Shown: in pieces, positions 11,356 to 22,811 of the stretch
How the letters are laid out: every line of letters starts with the position of its first letter
Numbering within the stretch: position 1 is the stretch's first letter
From: Ramazzottius varieornatus
Lineage: Eukaryota > Tardigrada > Eutardigrada > Parachela > Ramazzottiidae
Assembly: GCA_001949185.1 (NCBI GenBank)
Contig: BDGG01000003.1
Location: forward strand, 4,957,092-5,021,091
Direction of reading: 5' to 3'
DNA: 64,000 nucleotides
The notes under the pieces: model-generated
Databases searched by the model: none
Seen by the model: the letters and a program-made list of their open reading frames with translations, nothing else
What the model was told of the DNA's origin: nothing
Position numbers and translations under genes: made by a program

Positions 11356-14300
11356 ATGGCCAAGCATCATAGAGCTATCGTTCTGTGCCTCTTTTCGGTC
11401 CTTTGTCTTGTGGCTGGACAGAACTGGACTGTGACCTTTGTGCCTTGCATGTCCTACACTTCCTTGGCCTACAGCTATGGTAAGAAATTTCCAAGTGGCG
11501 CACACGTGCAAGTTTAATGGCCACAGGTGTGCGCCACCTAAGACCAACGATCTTGTCTTGCTTTATTGTTTTCCCGAGTGGCGCACACTTTCTTCGGTGT
11601 TACAGGCTTAAAGAGAGCGCCACTTGAGAATAAGAACGCGCCAATCTTGTTGCGCTTGCTTGCTCCGATAAGGTCCCCGTCTGCCTCGCGCAAATAAACG
11701 CTTTGCTCTATTTTATTTTTCCAGACTATTACGGACCAGCCATTGATATGGCCATCTTGGACCTTAGGTAAGGGACTGGTGACGCTAAAAACTGATGTTG
11801 ATTCTAATCTTGGGATTTTTCGACTTTAGGGAAGAATACCCACATATCGGTTGGAAAACGCTCAACAGATCGCCGCAGGCAATGCGCACCTGCGCGGAAC
11901 AGGACGCCCAGAGTTTGCCCATCATCACAGATTTCCTGTACAATGAGCCCAACGGGAGCGAGATCTGGCATACACCGGGGAACCTGATTGTCATCATCAG
12001 TAACGGTGAGCCACGGTCCAGAGATGATTTGGAAAACAACTCCCACCTACCTCGCGCACACGCTCTGTTTTCTCTAAGAACTATCTCAGCAGTGCATCTC
12101 GTTTCCCGGTAACCTTCCGAGAATTCCTGGCTGCACTATTCATTCCCGTTTTTCTCCTCGTAGGTTGCAGTAACTCCCTGCGATATGTGGGCGACCTTTC
12201 TCGAGGTAAGAGATGATCCTTCACTTTCCCGGAAAGGTTGTTTGTCCGATCGTATATGTCGAAGAGTGAAATATCGGAAAAGAGTAATCTTACGGAATGA
12301 TCTTTATTCCAAATTTTCCAGAAATCAACATACCCGTCATATCCAGGTGAGGCATCACAAAGGGGAGGTCAGCCTGGCCAGCAAACGAAACGCTCGAGAT
12401 CGTCATCTCAAGTGGCGCATGTTTCCCGTACTATTGGCTGGAAGCGTGCGCCACTTTAGAGGATCAGGATAAGGTGATGGACGCTTCTGGCCAGTGGCAA
12501 TAAGAACGTGCGCCACTTGAGTTGATGATGTCACGCGTTTTGTTTTCCGGCCTCCCTAATACCAGTAGAGATTTCTGTAAATTGTCCAGTTACAACGTCT
12601 TATTTTTCAGTGGTGGATCCAGTAACTTTCTGTCGAACACGGAACGTTTCCCGACGATGCTTCGCTTCCTGCCGTACCAGCAAAACGACCTGGTCCAAAC
12701 CATGACACTGTTCTTAACCCGCCACAAGTGGCTCGACATCGTCCTACTGTGCGATGTCAACCCGTCCTTGGGGAACTTCTTTACAGTGGCTTGTCAGGGT
12801 TTTCAGGATGGAATCCTCCAAATGCCGGGGACCAACCTGATGTCGTACAACTTTGACACGCGGTCACCCACTGACTATGGACATTACCTTACCCTAGGCT
12901 CACTTCGAAGTCGAAGTGAGAACCCTTCTGGCCTTTCCGATAAGAAACTTGTGCTCCACTGCTTTGTCCTTGCAGTTTTCGTCATTGTTGCTCACGGAAA
13001 CATCACCCGCGACATCATGGTGAGCTTTGTCGCGGAGACAAGTCGCAGAGTTGCTCTGATGAATATGCCCTCCTTTCAGATTCAAGCCCATAAGTTGAAG
13101 ATGACGAACGGCGACTATGTACGTAAAACTGAGACGCTGGCTAAATGGATTCAACCACAACTTTTCCCCAAGTGGCGCACTCTTTCGGCCAATAAAAGTT
13201 AGAGCGTGCGTCACTTGGTAAAACAGACATGTCGAGTTTCGAGATCGCACTTCCAAAGTGGCCCGCTGTCATTGTTGTTGGCTGAAGACGTGCGCCACTT
13301 GAGAAGACGATCCGGGTGAGTTTATTCATCGGCTTAATAGACACGAGGTGCTCGGCACGGAAATATCCACCGGGTACTTACGTTTACATTTATATTTCAG
13401 CGTATGTACCCAGTGGATATCTCCACGTCCGGTGGATATTTCCGTGCCGAGCACCTCGTAGCCGAATCAGTGTTTTCCCGCTTTGTCGAACAGAAGCTTA
13501 GGCTTGTTGCTTCTGTAGGTGTACATCACGACGTACCCGCTGGAGCATCCCCTCTACGGTTTCTACAAGTGGCGCTTCGAGGATGAGAATGATGACGCGC
13601 GTATTTCCAATCAAATTACCGAACTTTTTTGAGCGCCTATGTCTCACCAGTTTGATATACGGACTTCCTTGACGTTAATAGGCAGCCAGAGAAGCTTTTC
13701 TATCCTTGTACTTCGTGTCGACACGCCCATTGCGTGGACCCGATTACCGCTCCTTTGAGGTGGAACTGAAATACCGGGCGTACAAAGACTATCAGTTCAT
13801 GTATGCAGCTGATGAACGTGTGAGTTAATTGCCTGTCAAGAACTACCTGAAAAAGAATTTGATCCAAAAAAGCATTTTGTTGTTTAGGTTTCCGCATTTA
13901 CGGCTTTGCAACACACAGTTGTCACTTTTACTGGCGATGTGAGTAAAATGGAAGCCCACCGAAAAAGCTGGTCGCAGGACCGGTCTGTTTCCCCAAGTGG
14001 CGCACGCTGTTGGTTTTATTGATCGGAAGCGTGCGCCACTTGGGAAAACAAAGCTGAATTAAATTTTCTCGTGTTCGTCATACAATGACGTCAGAAAAAG
14101 TCACTTTCCGAAACTACTGAAATAAACGAAATTTATCTGGTTTCTTCTGATTGATTTTTATCGTTGAGACGATAATTATTTATTCATGTATCGTTCAGAT
14201 AATCAATGAGACGCTGGCGGAGACTGGCGTCATCAACGACGGCAAGACGATAATGCAGAAAGCTTTTGCACTTCGTAATGTTTCATCGGTGACCGGCGAC

Positions 14301-17300
14301 TTCATGATCAATAATGGCGACCGGGTTCAGTACATCTACGTTATTGTCGGCATGCAACACCACACATATACATTCAGGGTACGTTCAGTTCTCTGACGTC
14401 AAGGACTTTTTGATCCTCGTAGTAAACACCACCAAAATAGAAATTCGTCTGTTTGGCAGGAATACTTTGAGTACGACACAACAGTCCGGAAGTTGGCTCG
14501 TACGCCAGGCCAGCGTTTAGAGTGGGCATATCGGCAGGATGCTCCGCCGAATACCCCTTTTTGCGGCTTTGACGGCTCTGACGTTCGGTGTAGCAACGGT
14601 AGGCCTTGATTGAATTATCCTTATTCGGCCTGGTTGCACTTACTGGGCCTTTATTTCTCTGTTGCAGCGCTATCGATCACCGTTGGCATCATCTGCGGCC
14701 TGATCGCTGCCGCATTGATCCTCGGCTTGACGGTCTTCTGCGTTGCCAAACATACAAAGTCCGACGTCGAACTTGACGGTAAACTATCTGCATAAGTTCC
14801 TCAAATAGAACATAAAACGCGTACTGTAAATATTCGCTGCATCCGCGCAGTACGTACTTGTACGCAACGATGCACCCCCGTAGGGGGTTGCGCAATCCGT
14901 GAGACTGGACTGGGGCTGTATTCACTTGTACGATGACGTGCCGCGTGGACGCAGCGAATATTTACAGTAACTGAAGAAAGACAATAAAAAATAACCAAAC
15001 GAAAGTTCGGAGACCAGCTTCGACCAGATCGTTTTCCCAAGTGGCGCACGACTTTAGCCAATGTTGTAACAAGTGTGCGCCACTTGGAAAACCGATCTTG
15101 TCGAATACGTTTACCGAGCTCCGAGATACGGAAGAACCCAACTTCCGGTTGAGGGGACGGCTTCGACGTGCAGTGTGACTCAAGGTGGCGCTATCAACTT
15201 TTTGTTCGTGATTCCGAAATTATGCACCATTGCAGATCCTCGTTGGTCCATTCCGAGGGATGAAATCAACTTCCTGAACCTGCAGAGCAACATGTCAGCT
15301 TCGCAGACGGCCAGTCGGAACATTGGCAGCACCGTTGCTGTAAGTTCATATCGGGTCTGTCAAGAACTCTGTCGAACTTGGGTAACCGAGGCATTTGGTT
15401 GTAGAAGTCGCAGTACTCGCTGAGGACAGGCCTGAACTCTCAGGTTTCCGGTTCGAGAGTCACCAAAGGTACTCGAGGTAGCGGGATGACCAACAGTGTC
15501 ACCAAAGATGCTCACGTGGCCAAATGGAAGAACAAGCTGGTGTGGGTCCACGAAATCAAGCTAAGCCACAAATTCTCCCCGTCCGGTGCTCAAGAAGACC
15601 TCATCAGAAAGGCATGTTTTACCCTGTTCTCACGAACTTCGTCGTGAATTGTGTCGGTTGTTTTGCTTGCTCGATGAACTTTTGGACCAAGCGCGCGTCA
15701 GCCAGTCTCCTTGTGGACCTTTTCGTTGCGATCTTTTCAGGCTTCCCTGGCCACATAGTCTGGTCCGTCAGATTTTTAGGCCCTGACGCGCGTTTGTTTT
15801 GGACCTTCTACCGAGAAACGCGAATTGACCTTTTTTTACGGTTTTTCTTACAGATGAAACGGATCAACGGCCCGAACCTTGCCCACTTCTACGGCTTCTC
15901 TCCCCACGATGGCGTTGAAATGGGCGTTCTTTGCGAAATCGTAGCTCGCGGTTCCATGACGGACCTTATGGCTAGCGACAAAGTCAAGTTCGACATGGCG
16001 CTCAAAAATTCCGTCATTCGAGACCTGACAAATGTAAGAGAAAATATGGCAGCTCGGCAAATAACTGGAAAAGACCACTTTTCCGGAGAGGCGCACGACT
16101 ACAGCCAATGAAACCCAACACAAGCGCCGTCTGGGAAGGCAATCTTGTCGACTCTGATTATATTCCCAAAGAGGCGCATGTTTGCATTGTTAGTTGCTGG
16201 AAGCTTGCGCCGATAGACAAAACAATTTTGTTCAGTCTGTCTGCTGGGTTCCCCATCTCCTAAAGGTTTATAGTGAATTTTCCCCTTGGTAATTTTAGGG
16301 TTTGATGTATCTCCACGATTCCTTGGTGGGACATCATGGTGATGTCAACTGCGGCAACTGCCTGCTGGACAACCGCTTCGTCCTGAAGCTGGCTTACTAT
16401 CGTCTAGACTTTCTCCCACGGGCCACGCCCTCCTCACTGGACGAGGACAACGAGTACCGGCAGTTCCTTTGCTTCGCTCCCGAACAGCTTCGGGCACCCA
16501 TCACGCACATCTTTCGAGGCTCCAAAGAGGCTGACGTGTACTCGTACGGTCATACGCTGTACAATCTTGCTGCCGAGGTTGAACCGTTCGAGGAAGAAAT
16601 GACCCAACACAACTTCACACCCAAAGGCACGCTCAATATTATTTCAAAAACTTCTTCGCTTCTAAAATGAATAAGTTACAAAATCAATCTATTTTATTTC
16701 ATCAGTTTGAAGCTAACATTTTCGTATTCCGGTTTAGTTTCAGTGTCTAACGTCATTGTTAGGAGCTCGGAAAACTGCTTTCCAAGTGGCGCACGTTCTT
16801 AGCGCTGTTAGCTGAAGAGTGCGCCACTTGATAAGACTGATCTTGTCGAGCTTGTCCAAGTGGCGCACGGTCTCAGTATTTTTGACTGGAAGCGTGCGCC
16901 ACCTGTCGGGTATAGTTGGCTTCCCAAGTGGCGCACGTTTCCTTTGATATTGGTCGAAGGCATGCGCCACTTAGAAAACTATCTTGTCGAGTTTGCCCAA
17001 GTCTCACCTGATTTTTTTCGCTTCAGTAATTGTGGATAAGGTTATCACACAAAGTATCATCGCATTCCGTCCAAGAATTCCTAACGGGATGGATCGGACT
17101 CTTCGAACCATCATCGAGCAATGCTGGGACGACAAGCCGCTCAACCGACCAACAATGAAGGCGGTGGACCGCTTGCTAAATACAATTCCAGGCTTCCAAC
17201 GGGATACCAACTTTGTCGACAGCCTACTTCAGCGTATGAGCCAGTACGCGGAAGAACTGGAGAACCGAATAGCCGCGGCGACTGCCGGCATGATCGAAGA

Positions 17301-18452
17301 GAAGAAGAAATCGGAAGAGCTTCTCTTCCAAGTATTACCCAGGTAAGACCTAACTGAAACCGGTAGGTGTGGCCTTGGCACTCGCCTACTGCCATGCTCG
17401 TTTAGGCATTTGGCCTTAGCCCTGACACAAGGAAGGAAGATCGAGCCGGAGTCCTTCTCGGCCGTGACCATCGGCTTCACGGCCATCGCCAACTTTGGTG
17501 ATATTGCCCTGCAGTCTACGCCGATGCAGATTGTCGATCTGCTGAACGACCTCTACTCCATGTTCGATGCTACACTGGAATTGTTCAATGTGTACAAAGT
17601 CGAAACTATTTCTGACTCCTACATGGTGGGTGCATGCTGGGTGACAACTTGCGGGGTGCAAGATGGCCCTTCTGGCTGATTCTTCATTTGTTTCTCCTGC
17701 TGTAGATTGCCAGCGGACTTCCAGAGAGAAACGGGGATGAGCACAGTCGACAGATAGCCAAAGTGTCCTTGGAGTTGATGGCCGAGTCGGACAACTTTAA
17801 GATTCGCCACCGACCAAACGAAAGACTGCAGCTTAAAATTGGCTTCCACACCGGCGCCTGCGCAGCGGTAAGAAACCATCGTGGCATGTGGAAATGCGCC
17901 AGTATTTTGAGCCTCTTTCATTTCCCAGGGAATCGTAGGAAGCAAGATGCCGCGATACTGTCTGTAAGCTGAATAAAGTCCTGGGCGGTTGTTGGCAACA
18001 CGGTAAGGTATCATTGTTCTCCAAACTGATGGTCTTCTTCTCTCGGACAGCTTTGGAGATACCATCAATACAGCTTCGCGGATGACGTCCTTTGGAAAAG
18101 GTAGGCGCTCTTGATTTGTCATTGACTTTGCGTTTCTTCATTTTGACAAAAGGCTTATCGTTGGCAGCTTTGAAGATTCACGTCAGCACGTCGGCCAAGG
18201 AACACTTGGATCGTTTTAAGGAATTCCGTTTCTCCTTCCGCGGCCTGGTGGAAATCAAGGTAAGTTGCCAGAGTTCTTTACGTACTGCTTTACCTGTAGC
18301 TCGAGTAGAGAGTTTAGTGGTATATTTGTGGTGCTGACTAGCTTCTGACCGTTTTGTTGTTGTAGGGTAAGGGGCAGCAACCTTGTTACTGGCTCCTCCA
18401 GAAGCACGAGCAAGATGATGGGCAGGTCCATGCGCCACAGTCACTCGCTTAA
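11356..18452 (+). CDS. Receptor guanylyl cyclase with a degenerate catalytic metal site
   Basis: Twenty-four exons join in phase to 1,052 residues: 11356-11479, 11725-11767, 11830-12005, 12164-12205, 12322-12346, 12611-12915, 12976-13019, 13080-13118, 13682-13819, 13888-13938, 14199-14378, 14460-14598, 14668-14778, 15236-15339, 15444-15611, 15854-16033, 16299-16626, 17027-17342, 17406-17625, 17706-17867, 17929-17963, 18051-18100, 18168-18259 and 18366-18452. Order: signal peptide; extracellular ligand-binding domain of the ANF-receptor type; transmembrane helix at about 437-462; kinase-homology domain; coiled linker (SLLQRMSQYAEELENRI); cyclase domain at about 850-1035. The purine-selecting Glu904 (KVETI) and Cys976 (MPRYCLFGD), the second metal Asp908 and the Asn983/Arg987 pair (INTASR) are present. 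The first metal Asp of the family motif FSDIVGF is Ala864 (FTAIANF). Cyclic GMP synthesis may therefore be weak or lost (inference). Two introns use GC donors. Its introns hold hairpin repeats and two larger inverted repeats. Confidence 0.93.
11492..11628. repeat. Hairpin repeat family 1, two cores
   Basis: Cores at about 11492-11541 and 11576-11628 in guanylyl cyclase intron 1. Confidence 0.85.
12411..12520. repeat. Hairpin repeat family 1, one core plus a partial
   Basis: Complete core 12411-12459, then a truncated copy with right arm ACGTGCGCCACTT to 12520; guanylyl cyclase intron 5. Confidence 0.8.
13170..13303. repeat. Hairpin repeat family 1, two cores
   Basis: Cores at about 13170-13217 and 13255-13303 in guanylyl cyclase intron 8, next to a larger unrelated inverted repeat. 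Confidence 0.85.
13344..13458. repeat. Perfect 30-bp inverted repeat, 115 bp overall
   Basis: Arm 13344-13373 (begins CGAGGTGCTCGGCACGG) is the exact reverse complement of 13429-13458. The inside is partly palindromic too (GGGTACTTACG and CGTATGTACCC). It lies in guanylyl cyclase intron 8. Confidence 0.9.
13994..14043. repeat. Hairpin repeat family 1, one core
   Basis: Near-consensus arms (AAGTGGCGCACGC and GCGTGCGCCACTT) in guanylyl cyclase intron 10. Confidence 0.88.
14822..14969. mobile_element. MITE-like element with 19-bp terminal inverted repeats
   Basis: Termini TACTGTAAATATTCGCTGC (14822-14840) and its exact complement (14951-14969) enclose 110 bp with no coding capacity. A further imperfect stretch of about 14 bp continues the arms inward. 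It is in guanylyl cyclase intron 13. I see no clear target-site duplication. Confidence 0.75.
15039..15088. repeat. Hairpin repeat family 1, one core
   Basis: Core in guanylyl cyclase intron 13 with outer flank CGACCAGATCGTTTTCCC on the left and CGATCTTGTCGAATACGTTT on the right. Confidence 0.88.
16088..16215. repeat. Hairpin repeat family 1, two degenerate cores
   Basis: Cores at about 16088-16135 and 16168-16215 in guanylyl cyclase intron 16; arms carry several substitutions. Confidence 0.7.
16784..16974. repeat. Hairpin repeat family 1, three cores
   Basis: Cores at about 16784-16833, 16858-16907 and 16925-16974 in guanylyl cyclase intron 17. Confidence 0.88.
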
Positions 18453-19836
18453 TACCCCTACAGCAGGACGCAACCAAGATTAAGGGAGGGCGTCAGGACG
18501 GAGCAGAAACCGTGGAACCACTGAAACGCAAAGTGTGCCGCGTCATGAAGACCATTGTTTACAGACAATACGTACCAGAGACATTCCTACCTTCGGTTTC
18601 CTTCTAAAAATTTTGGTCTTTGTTGTATTAAAATTTTTGGAGAACTTGCGGTTCTCATCTCGTGATACAGCCTCACACTCTGTATCGTCTCCAGCGCCGG
18701 GACTCATTCAGCTGCCCTAAGTTAGATACCAAAACTTCTAAAAATTGGTTCTGTAAATACTACCACGAACACATACTGTCAGATATCATTGTTGGTGAAA
18801 GCCTGAAAGGTTAAAGTTATTCATTAATGTACGCGAAAACATTCTTCCGGCTTCTTTCCCATAGCCGACCCGGAAGTGCGCAGCAGCGCCACCTTGAGGT
18901 GACCGGTCGTGTCCATCCGGAAAGTAATAGCGATTCGCGATTACCTCATAAAAATTATTTAATTCTTCCTCCTTTCAAGGAGTCTGTTTGTTTTAACTCT
19001 TCATACGAAAATATTCAGGTACAGTAGAGACCTGAATGCTTTCGAGGCCAAGTGCTTGAAGAAGATTGGACTTGCTGCCCGGTTATTACGGAAGCGTCAG
19101 AATGGAGCACGGATCGGCCACTTCCGCAGGTCAGGATTATCCTCGAGAAGCCGGAAAAGAATCCAAAGATCCAGAACTGGTGACTGGTGACCAAGGGCCC
19201 GTCAAGGGCGCGACGAACCCTACCGCCGGAAAACAGGCCGACGAAGAGAGTAAAGTCGAAGCTGAAGCAGCAGGACAGAACGCGTCTTGAGTCCTGAAGG
19301 CTGATGATCACTGTGTTTGCTCAGCTGTTCTACAGCATCCGTCCCGTCCGGGAGTCTTGCCTGTGGAGTTGAAGCCTTTTCATACCTTGTTTTATCGACA
19401 GTTCGACATGTTACTATTCCGCTCATGATTTAATACTGCCGATGCGCTGAGAGAGACTTTCGAGCTCTTAGAATGTATTGTAATGTTTTGGTTCGTCTTT
19501 AACGAACCACGACTGACGTAACGAAGTAGCCCTTAGGTCGCATGGTAGATTTTGACGTCACGCGCGAGTACTTGCGAGTCAATCCCTGCGATAAAACCCT
19601 ACTGCGCAGTTGATCAATCAGCAAAGCTGTACAGGTCCGAAGTGGATTATGTTGCGATCTGATTGGTTCGTGGTAAATACTGGGAAGACTACCGACCGCC
19701 ACGGGGAATGCAAGAAAATCAGCAGGTCATCTGACTCGTTTCTCCTTCTTTCACAGCTTCTCGATCGTTCTCCTGGGTCCCTTTCTTCCAGAGTTTGCTT
19801 CGAACACCATAAAAAAGTTTCGTAGCTCCTGGAAAT
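18453..19836. other. Intergenic with one hydrophilic ORF
   Basis: 3' flank of the guanylyl cyclase, then a region with an AG-terminated stretch at about 19019. A frame from ATG 19102 to the stop at about 19290 encodes a very hydrophilic Glu/Lys/Ala-rich peptide ending EAEAAGQNAS. Its composition resembles the LEA-like gene just downstream, so it may be a small relative or a 3' exon. Not established. Confidence 0.4.
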
Positions 19837-20934
19837 ATGGAGCAGCTTGACAATCAGCAACTCGCAGAAGGACCTGGCAGCGTAAGTGCAAATCATTCGG
19901 ATCATCGTACTCCTCGATGATTCCTGCGACCTGCCCATCGCGTTCTTGATCTCTCTAGGTCCCGAAGTCTGACGTTCGTCCAGGGGACGCGGGTGATCTC
20001 GGAGTAGATATTGCATCGTACCAGCCTGCAGCAGTCGCTCCTGCAGTTCTACACCTTCATCAAGTTTCGGAGAATGCACCAGGCCACGTTGGCCATGAGC
20101 CCGCATCGCACGCTTTGCCCAAAGTCAAAACGGACTTAGTGCCACCTCAGCAGCAAGAACAAGATCCCAGCTATCATTCGCGAGATCCTTACCCACACGC
20201 TCCGGTCGAATCAGGTGAGCAAGTGGCGTCGGCTGAGAAAGTTTCTGCTCCGAAATCCATCTCGACAAGATGGTTTCTTCAAGTAACGCACGCTTTCTGC
20301 GATTTTGCTCGGAAGCGTGCGTCACTTGGAAGAGCCACCTCGTCGAGTTCGTTTATTATTCCAATGGTGCACTTTCTCAGTTTTATGGGCTAGAAGTGTG
20401 CGCCACTTGGAGAAATGATCTGTTCGAGCCTCTTTGGCGAACACTAAGATCATTTCGAATTCTGTCTTGTTCACTTGATCTTTGTAGGTACGGGATCTGG
20501 CTCGAGTCAGAAGGGCTCGGGAAGTCATGATCAAGCTGGTGCTAGCCAGAAGAGTGCTAATAACCAGGAGCAAGCTGGAGGGGCAAAGGAAGGTATGCTG
20601 GGTCAGATGGCGCATAAGGCAGCTGAGTTATACGAAGGTGTCAAGGGCACAGTAGCTCCCGCGTTGGAGAACGTGAAGGAGAAAGCGTCGGAAGCCTGGC
20701 ATGCAGTGGCTGGAACCATCGGAGCTGGACCTGGTCCGGAACTGAAGGAAGACTACACTGAACGCGTGGTCGCTGGTCAAGAAACCCAGTCGTCCAAGGA
20801 GGTAAGTACTGCAGGGATAATTAAGTCTTGTGGAAAAACAAGAGGTTCTACAATGTTTGGTACGTTTTCAAATTATTATTGCATGTTTTTTTCAGGGCGC
20901 GTCTTCCAACCAAGGACAACACGAAAAACGTTAA
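19837..20934 (+). CDS. LEA-like hydrophilic protein
   Basis: Four exons, 19837-19881, 19959-20214, 20488-20801 and 20896-20934, join in phase to 217 residues. The protein is hydrophilic and low-complexity. A Gln/Ser/Gly-rich middle (SGSSQKGSGSHDQAGASQKS) precedes an amphipathic segment (GQMAHKAAELYEGVKGTVAP, then VKEKASEAWHAVAGTIG). Its Ala/Lys/Glu pattern is that of group-3 late embryogenesis abundant proteins, which protect proteins and membranes during water loss. It has no signal peptide or transmembrane helix, so it is probably cytosolic. Family membership is inferred from composition and periodicity, not from a diagnostic motif. Intron 2 contains two hairpin cores. Confidence 0.7.
20280..20411. 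repeat. Hairpin repeat family 1, two cores
   Basis: Cores at about 20280-20330 and 20360-20411 in intron 2 of the LEA-like gene. Confidence 0.85.
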
Positions 20935-21149
20935 ACCGAGAAGCCACTCCAGCAACGTAATGAAATCACAGCATCCCTGAATTCCTCCCAGTCTTCTGTT
21001 TTCTATTCTTCTTTTTTGGAAGAGCCAGAATTTCCGATGCAGGAGATGATGTTCGTTTTTTCTGGAACTTTCCTGTCCTCGCTAACGACAATAGTTATTC
21101 TGAAATTAGATGGGATGTCGGCAAAAGAATTTATCCAAATTCGTTATGT

Positions 21150-21199
21150 CAAGTGGCGCACGTTCTTATTGTTAGTGACTGAGAGCGTGCGCCACTTGG
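21150..21199. repeat. Hairpin repeat family 1, one core
   Basis: Near-perfect arms (AAGTGGCGCACG and CGTGCGCCACTT) between the LEA-like gene and the small helical protein. Confidence 0.88.
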
Positions 21200-21681
21200 G
21201 AGAACCATCTTGCTAAATGCCGTTCGTCTGAGTTATCATTGGGCAAGAATACAAACAAAAAATTTTCACTGGATACAGACATAGTGAGGAAGTAATTTGC
21301 CGTGTTAAAATTTTTCCTGAACTTGGGATGATATCAGTCGAGCCTTGAAATCGAACCCGGAAGTGAGCAGATGATATCGCGGGACACAGCGAATCATCCG
21401 ATCGAGTCGAGCTTTGACGCTTGTCAGCTGTGGCGGGTTTCGCCACTCGTAGTCTCCTTTTCGTAAACTTTGATACCCACCCATTCTTCTGGGAAGTCCT
21501 ATACTCTAGAAGGTTCGGGCTAAAGTCCACCACGCAAGCTGCGCTGATCGGCAAAGTCCAGGCAGGCAAAAAGAGCCATCGTTTCAGTTGAGCCAAGCTG
21601 TCTTCGGTAAAGCGTCTTTCTTCGCCTTTGTGCTTTCTTTTCCTACACCTTGACCAGTCTTTCTCCTTCCCTGGTGCTTCA
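21200..21681. other. Intergenic, nothing recognised
   Basis: 5' flank of the ORF at 21682. A 203-codon minus-strand frame (21824-21213) crosses both this stretch and the plus-strand gene, has no family resemblance and is treated as a shadow. Confidence 0.45.
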
Positions 21682-21942
21682 ATGGATCCAGGTGTCTTCC
21701 AAGAGCAGGCCACGGAGCTCCGTCGACTGTCCCAGTCCAAGGAGTATGAGAAGCTGCAGCAGCAGGGCGTCGTTCTGATGAGCTTCCGTAAAGTCCCGCT
21801 AGAGCGCCGCGTCTCCATCGCCAACCCCTATGCGGCCATACAGGAATTCCAGAACCTCTACCAGGATCGCAGCCTACCGCCGCTCATCGAGTCCAAACTG
21901 GATCGAGCCCAAGCGTCTACAGCCATTTCTCGAGTCAACTAA
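21682..21942 (+). CDS. Small helical protein, unidentified
   Basis: ATG 21682 to TAA 21942 gives 86 residues in one exon. The sequence is charged and probably helical in its first half (QATELRRLSQSKEYEKLQQQ), followed by SFRKVPLERR and IANPYAAIQEFQNLYQDR. Codon use is coding-like. No signal peptide or transmembrane segment. I do not recognise the family. The frame ends cleanly without a nearby donor, so it may be the whole gene or a terminal exon. Confidence 0.55.
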   Translation: MDPGVFQEQATELRRLSQSKEYEKLQQQGVVLMSFRKVPLERRVSIANPYAAIQEFQNLYQDRSLPPLIESKLDRAQASTAISRVN

Positions 21943-22759
21943 ATTCCAGGTCCCACCCAACTATCTCTTTTCTAGATTACTGACAAAAGTGTGTATGCCA
22001 AATATCTCCATTCTTCCATTTGTACATAGATTCGCCGTTCGTTATCTTTAGAATTTTCTCACAGTGTTCTGTTCACGTATTTTGTTTTCACTTATTTGCA
22101 CAACGAGCAATCCAGTGTAGCCGATAAAAGCTGGAAATCTACCCAAGTACCAAGGCTGCTGTAGGTTTTGTCAGAACGTATACACGATTGACTTGTCGTG
22201 CCTATAGTCGATGAGTTAATTAATTGGTCCCGATCGGCAAGGCAGAAGTTCAGTCATGGTTCTAGGATGGACTGGGCCAGGATTTATCGCTTGAAGTTGT
22301 TCCTTGGGGAATATGCTAGTCACATGCTCAAGCTAAGCTTGAAAAGTGGTGCGCATGTCAAATTCAGCTTGAGTGTCCCGTAAAGTCATGGTTGGCGACT
22401 CGCTGGCGTGGAGCAATCGCTTTCAGTTGTTGGGCGAATGAAGCGGGAAGAAACCCCGCAAGCTCTTCCACTGATCTGTCCAAGCACCGCACTTGTATTT
22501 ATAGCTCACAGGGCTTCTGTAAATCACGATGTCCTCCGCGGACGGCTAGCGCCCTAACAACATCAGCGGAATTGATGAGGGGCGCAGCGATCAACTTAAT
22601 CGTCTTGGCTGTACTTAGACGACAATTCACGCCCAGAGTATCAGTTCCTTCACAAATAATGGAGATCGTTAGCAATACATCACCAGAAAAGTGCCACTAT
22701 TCCAAAGAACCCTGACAGAAAAAGGGCGGCGCGTAACTCTGAGCATGTTCAGCGGCGGT

Positions 22760-22811
22760 TTCAAGTGGCGCACGTTTTCGTTGTGAATGGCTGGAAGCAT
22801 GCGCCACTTGA
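22760..22811. repeat. Hairpin repeat family 1, one core
   Basis: Arms AAGTGGCGCACG and ATGCGCCACTT, intergenic. Confidence 0.85.

Noticed and set aside
17619-18122. 167-codon minus-strand ORF
   Set aside because: Lies opposite the confirmed cyclase exons and has no family resemblance; a shadow frame.
21213-21824. 203-codon minus-strand ORF
   Set aside because: Overlaps the plus-strand ORF at 21682 and non-coding flank; no recognisable motif or splice context.
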